From the NCBI GenBank assembly GCA_030549335.1, contig CM060196.1, positions 11,671,501 through 11,735,500 on the forward strand: DNA of 64,000 nucleotides, given 5' to 3'. A program made the translations under genes and the position numbers. The notes beneath the pieces were generated by a model. That model had not been told where the DNA came from. It saw only the letters and a list, made by a program, of their open reading frames with translations, and did no database searches. Origin of the DNA: Pontederia crassipes (taxonomy: Eukaryota > Streptophyta > Magnoliopsida > Commelinales > Pontederiaceae). Positions 48,133 through 60,468 of this stretch are shown here, piece by piece (positions within the stretch are counted from its first letter, which is position 1; every line of letters starts with the position of its first letter).

Positions 48133-49052
48133 CAGTACAAGTCTGCCAAATATATAGCTGACTCAGCCTGGTAATGGTAAAGCGATGCTAAATTGCGGCT
48201 AAAAGCAATAGCCACACTTTAGCATCGACACAAAGCCATGCTAAAGTGATGCCAGATTTCGATAACTGTTAGCGTCTCCATGATGCCAAAGCAAACGACG
48301 GCGCTACTATCGTCACCTCTCGACACTAGTTCGACATTATGATGATGCTATAAGTCGCGTTGCAAAGCGATAATTAGAGCAGCTAGTTAGACACTAAAGT
48401 GACGTTGATCATGTCGTTCGGGATGCCAATATGATGCTAAATGCGAACTCTATTCTAACGCTAATGTGGCATTAAAATAATTATCTACGGGCACATTATT
48501 GTATATGGATGATGTTTCAAGATAATTTACCATTATTGCTGTTAAGAATAGTCTACTTCTCACTTTGCGTGATGGCCATCATTCATCCTTGATTTTTTTC
48601 GACGGATACTTAGTGTAATACAATTGTTGTGTCTGTTCTGCGAATACGAATGGATCCTATGATTGAAGTCTTGAGCGAAAATTAATATCTATCAATTTAA
48701 ACTTTTGATAAACTGTAGCTCCCTTTTTCATATGGAACCAACGGCATTTTAACACTACGACCTTTTAAATTTTTTCCATATAGGATAATTCTATGATTTC
48801 TTCTATAATGTCGTAATAACCTAACTCGTTGACCACGTACATGCTTTCCAAAACACCTATGCCACAATTAATAGTAGAATATTGTTCATTGATAACATTT
48901 GCATTTCCGACATGGGCATAAGCTTTCACCACATGAAGAAGCTAACGTCTTTATTTCGACACGCCTCCTTAATAAATTCATCAACACCATCTTTATATTC
49001 TTTTATTATAACGTCACGTTTATCCTTCCAATGACGAATCCAACTACGATGT
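48133..49052 (-). mobile_element. CACTA end plus TNP2 fossil, unit 6
   Basis: Shared fossil, terminus CAGTACAAG. Confidence 0.72.
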
Positions 49053-50050
49053 CAAAGGCTAAACTTTAAAATTTAATAAAATAAATTCACAATAATCCAT
49101 AAATGCTATCAAATAGCAACATAACTATGTGGAAATTTTCTTGCATATGCAAGCAATTTGCATCAACTTTGGCCAGTGGATCTCTAAAGACCTTGAGAAT
49201 TGTAATTAAACAGTCCTAGCAAAAAGATTAGTATTATAACAAGATCCAATTCATTAATGAACAAGAACTAACTATAATATCATAGTTAAGATATTTAGCA
49301 GAATGGACATAACTCTGGTGAACTGGTGCAAGATCTTATCAATGTATTGTATCTTGTTGTATTATAATTTTTCTCTCAACTTCTATTACACTGCTTACAT
49401 CAGCTGCTAACTAAATATCAGAATGATATAGAAGTGACGAAAGTAAGTAATTATTATAATGAGAAATTAGTTTAAACAAAGTTTAAGAAAAAAAAACTCC
49501 GATATTTAGGCCTTAACAGTGAGTTCATGAAAGAGTCCGTTCAGCCACATTCTCCTCCTCGCGACGTAAAGTTCTTTAAGTGTTAATGTTTAACCTTATC
49601 CAAAAGTACGTTAAAACTTGGCGAAAAAGAAGTGATGGACTGAAGAAATAAATGGATAAAACTTAGTTATAAACGATTGAAAGGAAAATACATTATAGTC
49701 ATTTTATATTAATTGACTGCGATTATGACTCATTGTCGTCCTCCACAACCTCAATATCACATACCATAATAGTCATTTTTTATTAATTGACTACGACTAT
49801 AACTCATTGTCGCCCCACAACCTCCATATATCATCATGTCAAATAATTCACGAAAGAATGATCCTTCCCATTAGCACGTGTATCACTAGGTGGGAATGGT
49901 CGGACTTTAGGATAAAACTGATCCTTCCGGGCAGTTTCGGCTTGAAGAGGACAAATTTTGAGTAACAGCAAGTCATCAAGCGTCTTCCCAGTGGTTTGGA
50001 ATGGTTGAACTTTGGGATAAAACAGGACATTCCGATCCTTCAGGGCAGTG

Positions 50051-50058
50051 TATATATA
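50051..50058 (+). promoter_or_regulatory. TATA box of copy 6
   Basis: TATATATA, 116 bp upstream of the start codon. Confidence 0.65.
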
Positions 50059-50166
50059 CAATTGTTCTCTGCATACATTATCTCAACTTCTCATGCCCGA
50101 CGCTCCTAGCTAGTTTCTTCGTCCTCGCCGAAACACACGTCCGCTGAGCTCCCTGCAATTGCAAAA

Positions 50167-51015
50167 ATGGCCGCATGCGATTTCAGAAAGCTTTACCGGG
50201 AGTACATTGGACACCTCGATAATGGCGTCAACTTCACCGACGTACCCATCAACTCCGATGTCAACTTCCACTTCATCCTCGCCTCCGCCATCGACTACAC
50301 GAAGACCCCGACGCCCAAGCCCACCAATGGCGCGTTCGACGTCTTCTGGGACAGCAACAACCTCAACCCCGAGGCCGTCGCCAGCATCAAGGATAGCCAC
50401 AAGCACTTGAAGGTCGCACTCAGCCTCGGCGGGGCAAGCGTCTGCGGTACTGACGTAGTCTTCACCGCCACCAACGTGGATTCCTGGGTAGACAACGCCG
50501 TATCCTCGCTGACCTCCATCATTCTGGAGTACCACATCGATGGCATCGACATCGACTACGAAGCCTTCCAGCCTGACTCCGTGCACACCTTTGTGGAGTG
50601 TATCGGGAAGTTGATCACGACCCTCAAGCACGAAAAACTCATATCCTTCGCTTCCATTGCTCCACACGACAACGTCCTGGTCCAGGGCTACTACATGGCA
50701 CTGTGGAAGACGTACAGTAGTGTTATCGACTATGTAAACTTCAAGTTTTACCAGTATCCCAGCTTGGACGTGGAAACGTTCCTGGACCACTACAACCAGC
50801 AACTCAAGAACTACACTGGTGGAAATGTTTTGGCAAGCTTCCGTACCGATGGGGTTGGCGGGTTAACACCTGGGAACGGCTTCTTCCGTGCCTGCGCGAG
50901 GCTCAAGGGGGAAAATAAGCTTCCAGGGATCTTTGCGTGGTCTGCGGACGCGTCACTTGCATCTGCAAGTGGGTTCATACACGAGAAGGAAGCGCAGAAT
51001 CTACTTGCGAATTAA
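50167..51015 (+). CDS. GH18 chitinase-like protein, copy 6
   Basis: A 282-residue frame with complete GH18 motifs. It matches the Asp76/Val170 type of copies 4 and 7, differing from copy 4 only by Gly229 and Ala244. It looks closest to the consensus of that type. The TATA box at 50051 is 116 bp upstream. The gene is followed by the Copia-fossil LTR at 51301. Downstream of that, the unit is cut short by the array deletion, so this copy lies only 4.8 kb from the next gene. Confidence 0.93.
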   Translation: MAACDFRKLYREYIGHLDNGVNFTDVPINSDVNFHFILASAIDYTKTPTPKPTNGAFDVFWDSNNLNPEAVASIKDSHKHLKVALSLGGASVCGTDVVFTATNVDSWVDNAVSSLTSIILEYHIDGIDIDYEAFQPDSVHTFVECIGKLITTLKHEKLISFASIAPHDNVLVQGYYMALWKTYSSVIDYVNFKFYQYPSLDVETFLDHYNQQLKNYTGGNVLASFRTDGVGGLTPGNGFFRACARLKGENKLPGIFAWSADASLASASGFIHEKEAQNLLAN

Positions 51016-51300
51016 TGGCCAGTGATCACCGTATGCATTGGCAGATGCGCTGTACGTGCAGGCGGAAATCTTTCACATCCACTCAGCAAGTTGAATTTGT
51101 GTGTGAATGTTGTTGTGCTCTGGTGTTATCGTCTATATGTAATCTAAATAATGGTGTGATAGAGAATGAGGGGTTGTGGCACAGTAGTACATACAGCCTT
51201 TTCATTCCTCTTTTACGCCTTATTTATTCGCTTCAATATATATATGTATATGTATCTCAGAGCTATATATGTCTTAGTTTGTAATTGAAATAAAAAAGGG

Positions 51301-52361
51301 TGTGATCCGAATTATTATTAACGCGCGCAATATTCGTATGAACTTTATATATTATATTTTGGATTCATTTAAATAGAAGTCAAGTTAAAATTTCATAACG
51401 ATTCTGCAGAAAGCTAAACAAGATGGATTCCGGAGAAAGACAAAAGGAGGAACTTGCATTAATGTCAACCAACTATTATGTCTCACCCTTCTATTTATGT
51501 TGTGTGAAACTGCAGCTTACTAAAAATGTTCTGGATGTTTCTCCTAGCTATACTACCTTTTATGCAAGAAATACAAAATGAACACTCTCCCTCGAGTTGA
51601 TAGATGATAGAGATCTAGGAAACTCTACTTGCCAACTAAATGGCTGTCGTATTGTCTGACATTGAAGTTTAGTAAGAATATTAGCTACCTTATCTTTAGA
51701 AGAAACATGTCGTAGGTGAACAAGGGATTACATATATCAATTGCGAACAAAATTGCAATCCACTTCAAAGTGTTTTGTTCGCTCGTGAAAAAATAAATTC
51801 TGTGCAATCTGAATTGCTACTGTGCTCTCACGAAATAATATAATTGTAAGTGAAACAAAAATTCGTAGTTCTCAAGGAAGTCGTTGCAGCCAAATAACTT
51901 CTAAAACTGCTAATGCAAGACTTCAATATTCTGCCTTTGCATTTGATTGAGAAACCATTGATTGTTTTTTATTTCCATGAAATTATAAAATCTCCTAACT
52001 TGATAGAATATGCAGAGACCGAACATTGTGTCACAGCACATTAAGCTCATTCCGCGTCACAGTATGCCACTAACTCACGAAGTTTTAGCAGGAAACAATA
52101 GGCCCTTTGTAGGAGATCCTTTTAGATATTGTATAATATGTAATGCAACCTTTTGATGCGAGTGATCCAGTCTATTCTATGCATGAATTGTCTTAAATGA
52201 TGCACAACAAACCCTATGTTTGGGAGAGTCATGAGTTAAGTAAACGAGATGACGATAAGCCACTAAAAAAGTTTTCAATCATTTATCGAAGAGTCTACGA
52301 GTAACGATTCACCTTGACCGGATGGATGTTTATCATAGACATGCGCAATGACCTTTACATT
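51301..52361 (-). mobile_element. Copia fossil fragment, unit 6
   Basis: Copy of the shared fossil, ending at the unit 6/7 deletion junction, where LINE sequence follows at once. Confidence 0.85.
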
Positions 52362-52690
52362 ATATTGAATCCATGCATTTGCTGAATTTCATTTTTAGCA
52401 CATTGAGAGACATTGCTTGACAAGAGGAGGGCGCGTTCGGAGGCATTATGTTGCATGTCAGAGGCAGAGCAAAATAGCGAGATGGCGTCGAAGGTGATCT
52501 GCATAGACGACTTTGAGGCCTTGGAGAAAATAAGGAGATCATCAGCAAAAGTAGTATGCGTGAGTTTTGGCCGATCAATCTTCATAGCCGTCTGGTCCTG
52601 TGGCTTTAAATGGATGCATGCCCCATAGTTCCTTCCGGATTTCTCAAGAAGAGAATGGGCATTCAAGATGGCGCATGTGCCTCAATGTAT
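52362..52690 (-). mobile_element. LINE fossil remnant at the unit 6/7 junction
   Basis: Only the FADD-proximal 330 bp remain; the other end was removed by the 2.86 kb deletion. Confidence 0.85.
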
Positions 52691-52909
52691 ATACATTTCA
52701 TTTTCAATGAATATTCGTTGAGGCAACAGACATATAGAGAATATTATGTCTCATCATGACAAAAATAAAAGTAGAAGTTGGAAGTTATAAATGATTATAT
52801 TTTGGAGCTTAAGAGGAATACTCAAGCATGTTCAGGTTAGCTAGCAATTACTTCAGTACAATCCTTAGAGTTTAGGCTATCATATTTATCAGAATACTCC
52901 TAAGTGCCA

Positions 52910-53830
52910 CAGTACAAGTCTGCCAAATATATAGCTGACTCAGCCTGGTGATGGTAAAGAGATGCTAAATTACGGCTAAAAGCAATAGACACACTTTAGC
53001 ATCGACACAAAGCCATGCTAAAGTGATGCCAGCTTTCGGTAACTGTTAGCGTCGCCATGACGCCAAAGCAAACGACGGCGCTACTAGCGTCACCTCTCGA
53101 CACTAGTTCGACATTATGATGATGCTATAAGTCGCGTTGCAAAGCGATAATTAGAGCAGCTAGTTAGACACTAAAGTGACGTTGATCATGTCGTTCGGGA
53201 CGCCAATATGATGCTAATTGCGAACTCTATTCTAACGCAAATGTGGCATTAAAATAATTATCTACGGGCACATTATTGTATATGGATGATGTTTCAAGAT
53301 AATTTACCATTATTGCTGTTAAGAATAGTCTACTTCTCACTTTGCGTGACGGCCTTCATTCATCCTTGATTTTTTCGACGGATACTTAGTGTAATACAAT
53401 TGTTGTGTCTGTTCTGCGAATACGAATGGATCCTATGATTGAAGTCTTGAGCGAAAATTAATATCTATCAATTTAAACTTTTGATAAACTGTAGCTCCCT
53501 TTTTCATATGGAACCAACGGCATTTTAACACTACGACCTTTTAAATTTTTTCCATATAGGATAATTCTATGATTTCTTCTATAATGTCGTAATAACCTAA
53601 CTCGTTGACCACGTACATGCTTTCCAAAACACCTATGCCACAATTAATAGTAGAATATTGTTCATTGATAACATTTGCATTTCCGACATGGGCATAAGCT
53701 TTCACCACATGAAGAAGCTAACGTCTTCATTTCGACACGCCTCCTTAATAAATTCATCAACATCATCTTTATATTCTTTTATTATAACGTCACGTTTATC
53801 CTTCCAACGACGAATCCAACTACGATGTCA
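52910..53830 (-). mobile_element. CACTA end plus TNP2 fossil, unit 7
   Basis: Shared fossil. The clearest reading of SWIRRWKDKRDVIIKEYKDD followed by VDEFIKEACRNEDV is here, on the minus strand near 53830-53715. Confidence 0.75.
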
Positions 53831-54825
53831 AAAGCTAAACTTTAAAATTTAATAAAATAAATTCACATTAATCCATAAATGCTATCAAATAGCAACATAA
53901 CTATGTAGAAATTTTCGTGCATATGCAAGCAATTTGCATCAACTTTGGCCAGTGGATCTCTAAAGACCTTGAGGAATGTAATTAAACAATCCTAGCAAAA
54001 AGATTAGTATTATAACAAGATCCAATTCATTAATAACCAAGAACTAACTATAATATCATAGTTAAGATATTTAGCAGAATGGACATAACTCTGGTGAACT
54101 GGTGCAAGATCTTATCAATGTATTGTATCTTGTTGTATTATAATTTTTCTCTCAACTTCTATTACACTGCTTACATCAGCTGCTAACTAAATATCAGAAT
54201 GATATAGAAGTGACGAAAGTAAGTAATTATTATAATGAGAAATTAGTTTAAACAAAGTTTAAGAAAAAAAAACTCCGATATTTAGGCCTCAACAGTGAGT
54301 TCATGAAAGAGTCCGTTCAGCCACATTCTCCTCCTCGCGACGTAAAGTTCTTTAAGTGTTAATGTTCAACCTTATCCAAAAGTACGTTAAAACTTGGCGA
54401 AAAAGAAGTGATGGACTGAAGAAATAAATGGATAAAACTTAGTTATAAACGATTAAAGGAAAATACATTATAGTCATTTTATATTAATTGACTGCGATTA
54501 TAACTCATTGTCGTCCTCCACAACCTCAATATCACATACCATAATAGTCATTTTTTATTAATTGACTACGACTATAACTCATTGTCGCCCCACAACCTCC
54601 ATATATCATCATGTCAAATAATTCACGAAAGAATGATCCTTCCCATTAGCACGTGTATCACTAGGTGGGAATGGTCGGACTTTAGGATAAAACTGATCCT
54701 TCCGGGCAGTTTCGGCTTGAAGAGGACAAATTTTGAGTAACAGCAAGTCATCAAGCGTCTTCCCAGTGGTTTGGAATGGTTGAACTTTGGGATAAAACAG
54801 GACATTCCGATCCTTCAGGGCAGTG

Positions 54826-54833
54826 TATATATA
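54826..54833 (+). promoter_or_regulatory. TATA box of copy 7
   Basis: TATATATA, 116 bp upstream of the start codon. Confidence 0.65.
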
Positions 54834-54941
54834 CAATTGTTCTCTGCATACATTATCTCAACTTCTCATGCCCGACGCTCCTAGCTAGTTTCTTCGTCCT
54901 CGCCGAAACACACGTCCGCTGAGCTCCCTGCAATTGCAAAA

Positions 54942-55790
54942 ATGGCCGCATGCGATTTCAGAAAGCTTTACCGGGAGTACATTGGACACCTCGATAATGG
55001 CGTCAACTTCACCGACGTACCCATCAACTCCGATGTCAACTTCCACTTCATCCTCGCCTCCGCCATCGACTACACGAAGACCCCGACGCCCAAGCCCACC
55101 AATGGCGCGTTCGACGTCTTCTGGGACAGCAACAACCTCAACCCCGAGGCCGTCGCCAGCATCAAGGATAGACACAAGCACTTGAAGGTCGCACTCAGCC
55201 TCGGCGGGGCAAGCGTCTGCGGTACTGACGTAGTCTTCACCGCCACCAACGTGGATTCCTGGGTAGACAACGCCGTATCCTCGCTGACCTCCATCATTCT
55301 GGAGTACCACATCGATGGCATCGACATCGACTACGAAGCCTTCCAGCCTGACTCCGTGCACACCTTTGTGGAGTGTATCGGGAAGTTGATCACGACCCTC
55401 AAGCACGAAAAACTCATATCCTTCGCTTCCATTGCTCCACACGACAACGTCCTGGTCCAGGGCTACTACATGGCACTGTGGAAGACGTACAGTAGTGTTA
55501 TCGACTATGTAAACTTCAAGTTTTACCAGTATCCCAGCTTGGACATGGAAACGTTCCTGGACCACTACAACCAGCAACTCAAGAACTACACTGGTGGAAA
55601 TGTTTTGGCAAGCTTCCGTACCGATGGGGTTGGCGGGTTAACACCTGGGAACGGCTTCTTCCGTGCCTGCGCGAGGCTCAAGGGGGAAAATAAGCTTCCA
55701 GGGATCTTTGCGTGGTCTGCGGACGCGTCACTTGCATCTGCAAGTGGGTTCATACACGAGAAGGAAGCGCAGAATCTACTTGCGAATTAA
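54942..55790 (+). CDS. GH18 chitinase-like protein, copy 7 (last in array)
   Basis: A 282-residue frame with DGIDIDYE, SLGG and the C-terminal Trp intact. It differs from copy 6 by Arg77 for Ser and Met202 for Val only, so these two neighbours are probably the most recent duplicates by protein. The TATA box is at 54826. Its 3' flank keeps only the first part of the antisense Copia LTR before array homology ends at about 56318. Lacks signal peptide and introns like its paralogues. Confidence 0.93.
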   Translation: MAACDFRKLYREYIGHLDNGVNFTDVPINSDVNFHFILASAIDYTKTPTPKPTNGAFDVFWDSNNLNPEAVASIKDRHKHLKVALSLGGASVCGTDVVFTATNVDSWVDNAVSSLTSIILEYHIDGIDIDYEAFQPDSVHTFVECIGKLITTLKHEKLISFASIAPHDNVLVQGYYMALWKTYSSVIDYVNFKFYQYPSLDMETFLDHYNQQLKNYTGGNVLASFRTDGVGGLTPGNGFFRACARLKGENKLPGIFAWSADASLASASGFIHEKEAQNLLAN

Positions 55791-56075
55791 TGGCCAGTGA
55801 TCACCGTATGCATTGGCAGATGCGCTGTACGTGCAGGCGGAAATCTTTCACATCCACCCGGCAAGTTGAATTTGTGTGTGAATGTTGTTGTGCTCTGGTG
55901 TTATCGTCTATATGTAATCTAAATAATGGTGTGATAGAGAATGAGGGGTTGTGGCACAGTAGTACATACAGCCTTTTCATTCCTCTTTTAAGCCTTATTT
56001 ATTCGCTTCAATATACATATGTATATGTATCTCAGAGCTATATATTTCTTAGTTTGTAATTGAAATAAAAAAGGG

Positions 56076-56318
56076 TGTGATCCGAATTATTATTAACGCG
56101 CGCAATATTCGTATGAACTTTATATATTATATTTTGGATTCATTTAAATAGAAGTCAAGTTAAAATTTCATAACGATTCTGCAGAAAGCTAAACAAGATG
56201 GATTCAGGAGAAAGACAAAAGGAGGAACTTGCATTAATGTCAACCAACTATTATGTCTCACCCTTCTATTTATGTTGTGTGAAACTGCAGCTTACTAAAA
56301 ATGTTCTGGATGTTTCTA
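56076..56318 (-). mobile_element. Copia fossil LTR remnant, unit 7 (array end)
   Basis: Only about 243 bp of the 284-bp LTR remain before array homology stops. Confidence 0.8.
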
Positions 56319-57380
56319 TACCAATTATAATCATAAAATTCAAATAAAATCAATTATAATTAGTATAATGAATTCTGAAATTAAACACTCCACAAGCTGG
56401 TATAGCCTAATTCAAAAATTCAATTAACTAAGATAAAAGCATTAAGCACAATTAATAATTGATCAAAAAAGATTAAAACAAATAAAATAGGGTCCAAATA
56501 TTTCCCTTCAATTAATAATCTTCTAAAATAAAAGATATAAAAACATGGAGTTCATCCTAAAAATTCTGGAGAGATAATAAAATACAGATTATAAAAATTG
56601 AAAGAATTACACCCAAAATAAAATCAGAATCCTCGAATCTAGGCAGATAGTCGGGCAGCCTTTCGGACCTCTAGCCGTCGTACCTCTCTCCTCTTGGTCG
56701 TAGCCTGCAGAGTTCACAACTCGTTGTGGAAGAAAACCTGAACTTCAGAGCACAAATTGGGACGACGACTTCTTCACGTATTTAGAGGTGCGAAAGGCCT
56801 TGATGCACATCACGGTCGATAAAATCATACGGTCAACTTTAAATTCGACTACGATAAAACTTGGTTAAGGATAAAACGTTATCCGTTTTGCACCCGATAA
56901 ACTTTTGTTGATGATTCTCGGCCAATAAACTTTGTTTAATGATTGAAGTTATTGGCTGCAAAGCTAAATTATTGGTTAAGGATAAAACAACATGGTTTGA
57001 TTTTGCGGCCGATAAACTTAATGGATGATGTGTTTTGCGCCCCATAATCAAAGCTTCTTAATGCTTTATCGCCCAATGATACATGTTCATCTCCATTACG
57101 GCTGGATTTTTACGGCCGATAGTCTTGATTGGTGATGACGTTTTGCCCCCGAGATAAAACTTTTTATTTATATCTCGGCCGTTAATCCTTGGCTAATGAT
57201 AAGCTTTATCGCTTTGTGCCCAATGTTAGATGGGATATGAGTTTTGTGCCCAACGATACAAGGCCGATAATCACTTTGTATCGGCCGATAAACATAAGCT
57301 AACGACTTGCGACTTGAACTCTTAGTTGTATCTCGATCGATAATCCCCAGATAATCATACACTCGGCTTTTCCTGCAAAA
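56319..57380. repeat. Repeat field with GGCCGATAA-type motifs right of the array
   Basis: Array homology ends at 56318. From about 56815 to 57360 the motif (G)GCCGATAA(AC) and its variants recur roughly every 40-60 bp, with GGTTAAGGATAAAAC-type spacers. On the minus strand, ACTCCATG near 56550 resembles the R/U5 part of plant LTRs, so this may be part of an antisense LTR. I see no clean ends. Confidence 0.4.
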
Positions 57381-58486
57381 TAATTAATAAATTTAATTAA
57401 TCCATCAACAATTAAAAATATTCAGAGAATTAATAGTTAAAATCGACAAATTCAAAATTATGACTAAAAATGATCTAAAATGATGTATGGCATGATCAAA
57501 TTACAGAAAAATAATTAAAATAATAATCTAAAATATGTTATATTTTGCATGCATCATTATGCCAACTCGACATAGTCCGTGCACAGTTCAATAGAGCTAA
57601 CTCGGCCAGGTCGAATGGTCTGTTTTAATTTTCTTGCTCAAAATTTATTTCTATTAATAATAAAATAACAATAACAATAAATAATAATAATAATATTATT
57701 ATTATTAGGATTATTAGATATATAATAATATTTATATAATATAATTATAATTTATAAATAAATATTTAAATATGTAAATATGAAATAAAAAATAAAAGAA
57801 AATGTGTTTGGGTCAAGTCCGAGAAATTTCGTGTGGGTCACGTGTTTGACCGACAGCATGTACGAAATTTCATCTTTCAAGCAATGAATTCAATTGTGTC
57901 CAAAATAATTTAAACTAAAGAATTCAATTTGAGTTGAAAATAATTAATTATTTAAGAAAAAAAGTAATTTAATTAGAAGTTGGGGTCTTGGTACTTTTAA
58001 ATTGAATTTTAAACTTTTCAAAATGGAATAACCTATTTATGACATTTAAATTATAATAAATTAGTTTTGATAATTATTATAAATTATAATATTTTAATTA
58101 TATATTATATATTTTTAGAATATTTGCCGTCCGTGCATCACTGAGGATCTAGGACTAGTTTGCTACATCTTTCCACCGGAAAGAGCACATGATGCATGCC
58201 AATCTTATATAGGTCGATTAATTATTTAATACCTTTTATAATGTGCGTATTCATCAGGGTACGTATATGCCAGCACATGAGAGGGACACGCAGTCGGCAT
58301 CTATGACTATGACGATCATACGCTTTCGTCCTAATTAAGCCAGCACCATATATGCCTCTTAAGACTCATCAAGCAAACATCAAGAAAAGTCCAGTGTACA
58401 TGACCAGCTATACTGTGCAGTTGCTACATGCCACCGTTTCAATTTGTTTAATCTTACAACTATTGACTAGCTGTACACTTGAGCAA

Positions 58487-58528
<42 letters not shown>

Positions 58529-58542
58529 CATTATTATTATTA
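58487..58542. repeat. (ATT)n microsatellite
   Basis: About 18 ATT units with one CATT interruption. Confidence 0.95.
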
Positions 58543-58730
58543 TATACGTACGTATATCTATCTATATGTTCCATTCTACGTGTTTGGTTGGTAGACTAAA
58601 AGACGTATATCCAGCTAGAAGCCACAGCCATCGCACAATTGTACGTGTTTGGTTGAGAGACTAGAGAAATTATACGCACAATGTAATACGAATTTGTGTT
58701 GTATTTAGTTAACTTCGAGCAATTTATAAT

Positions 58731-58755
58731 TATATATATATATATATATATATAT
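58731..58755. repeat. (TA)n microsatellite
   Basis: Uninterrupted TA dinucleotides over about 25 bp. Confidence 0.95.
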
Positions 58756-60468
58756 TTGTATAACCAATAGTTGAGTTGACTCTAGAAGGAGGAGTTGCAA
58801 AGGAATTGGTTTAAACATTTGTGCTTTCCATCTTTCCACCTCGAAATTAAACTAGTTATTTTTATTGCATGTTACTTAAACTCATATATATATATATAAT
58901 GTGTGTGTTGCTATTATTCATAAGATCAACTCTTTTCGTCTTTTCTTGTTAATTCCATGGTCTAATCAACGCAAACGCAAGCAGTGAGACGTACGTGGGC
59001 GACGCCAAACAGTTATGACCTCGACCACGCAATCGCTTAGAGCCACTGATATCATGAGCTAGCGCTATATGCACAATTGCACATCACTCACTCCACTTGA
59101 GAGGCACGCCTTCTTAGTTGCATGCATATATGAACATCTTCCAATTCAAGCTCCTGGAGGAAGGGGAAACAAAAGAACGGCCAAGACATCAATCACACAT
59201 TTTGGATGGTCCAAACTTTTATTCCTTGTACATTGTTGTTTGATATGTTCATATATAAAGGGCACAAGGCGAGATGGAGAAAGCAAACTTGTCTTATTCC
59301 ATCGGCTCAGTGCTTCATTTTTCTTTCAGAAAAAGAATAAAGTGGCAAATATAACATCCAAAAAACATTAAGTATCTCACCAAAAAGAAAAAAAAAGTAG
59401 GAAATCTCCACTCACCTATATATATATATTTATTGTAACATCCGACTAAATCAAAAAAAAAAAAAAAACTAAAGTCCACACGCACCAGCCCATGAAGCCC
59501 ACCTCACTTAAGCGATGCCCTAAGCTAAAAGCAACTCACTTTCCACCTAACCACTCTATCTCCCTCTCATTACCCACGTCGGCAGCACCAGGGAGCTAAG
59601 CAAAAATCCCCATTGCCAAGCTACAGTAGGTCTTTCTCTTATCCTTTGGTCCATAGCAAGCTTCCTCACTCATTCTCTCTCCCTCTCTCTCACAGGGTGT
59701 TCGGCCGGCACCCTAAACCCCTCTGCTATAGTAACGAGGTTACTGTAGCTACAGTAAGTAACCCCTCATTTCTTCTCCATTAATTCATCCTCTCTCTCAC
59801 GGACAATGTCTCACTGTAGCTTCATTAGCTCAGGAACAACAACTTTGGAGGAAGAAAGAGTATTAAAGCTAGAGAAAGAGGATTAGGGTTTAAGCTTAAT
59901 TAATCAAGATATATTTGAGGGGATCCACTCACCCTAATCTTTCTCCTAACGATGTTTGATTGTGTGAATTAAGAATTAAAGAACAAACATTTTGTTCTTA
60001 GATGAAGATTTGAGGAATGTGCATATAATGCTTCTCTAGATTACTATTCTATTGTTATCCATGATTAAAATGCCATGTGTTTCATAACTTCATATTCTAT
60101 TGCTCATTATGTTTATTATTGGAATGCTTATTACTTTTATGTTAATTTATTATGAAGTTATGAGAAGCTTATGTACATTTATAAGTGTGATTAGCATGTT
60201 GGATGCCTTATGAGAAAACCTCTTTATGTTTTTGATTAGAATGCTAAGAATATTAAGAAATGTCTTATATAATGTTTGGAATCAAGTATGTGTTCAATAT
60301 GTCAATGTATGCATGATTAGGAAGAAAAAGATGTAGAAATCGTGTTATGTCGGCCTAGAACGGGCGACCGATATATTATCAGTTGACCGTTCTGGAGACC
60401 ATTTGCAGTCTCGCACTCTGTCCGACGATTGACCGATTCTATAATGGTCGTCCATTTTGGAAGGATCG

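Larger units (their letters stand above)
47339..52361 (+). repeat. Array unit 6 (3' part deleted)
   Basis: Collinear with other units through the gene at 50167 and the Copia fossil, then jumps at about 52361 directly into the LINE fossil of the next unit. About 2.86 kb (the TNP2 middle fossil and most of the LINE) is absent. Confidence 0.85.
982..56318 (+). repeat. Tandem array of a ~7.63 kb GH18-gene unit
   Basis: Head-to-tail repetition of the same long block is seen directly: gene starts at 3787, 19709, 27333, 34962, 42530, 50167 and 54942. Spacings are 7624, 7629, 7568 and 7637 in the undisturbed part. The first spacing is enlarged by a Copia element and a solo LTR; the last (4775) is shortened by a deletion. 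The left edge lies inside the LINE fossil just after the anion-channel gene. The right edge lies inside the Copia-fossil LTR. Units differ from each other by about one to two percent by eye. Confidence 0.95.
52362..56318 (+). repeat. Array unit 7 (truncated at both ends)
   Basis: Starts inside the LINE fossil at the unit 6/7 junction and stops inside the Copia-fossil LTR, where homology to the array ends and unrelated AT-rich DNA begins. Contains the intact gene at 54942. Confidence 0.85.
57381..59433. other. AT-rich intergenic DNA with microsatellites
   Basis: No gene or recognisable element. Contains (TAA)n-like runs at 57648-57720, an (ATT)n run at 58487-58542, (TA)n at 58731-58755 and a shorter (AT)n near 58884-58898. 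A 100-codon open stretch at 59069-59371 resembles nothing I know. Confidence 0.6.

Noticed and set aside
56319-57380. A complete antisense LTR directly after the array
   Set aside because: Some LTR-like motifs are present, but there are no TG/CA ends or target duplications, so only a repeat field is reported.
58352-58594. Open frame with a long Tyr run (and an Ile run in another frame)
   Set aside because: Translation of the (ATT)n microsatellite.
59069-59371. 100-codon open frame as a small gene
   Set aside because: No recognisable motif, no gene-like context, and it lies in AT-rich intergenic DNA just before a probable LTR.
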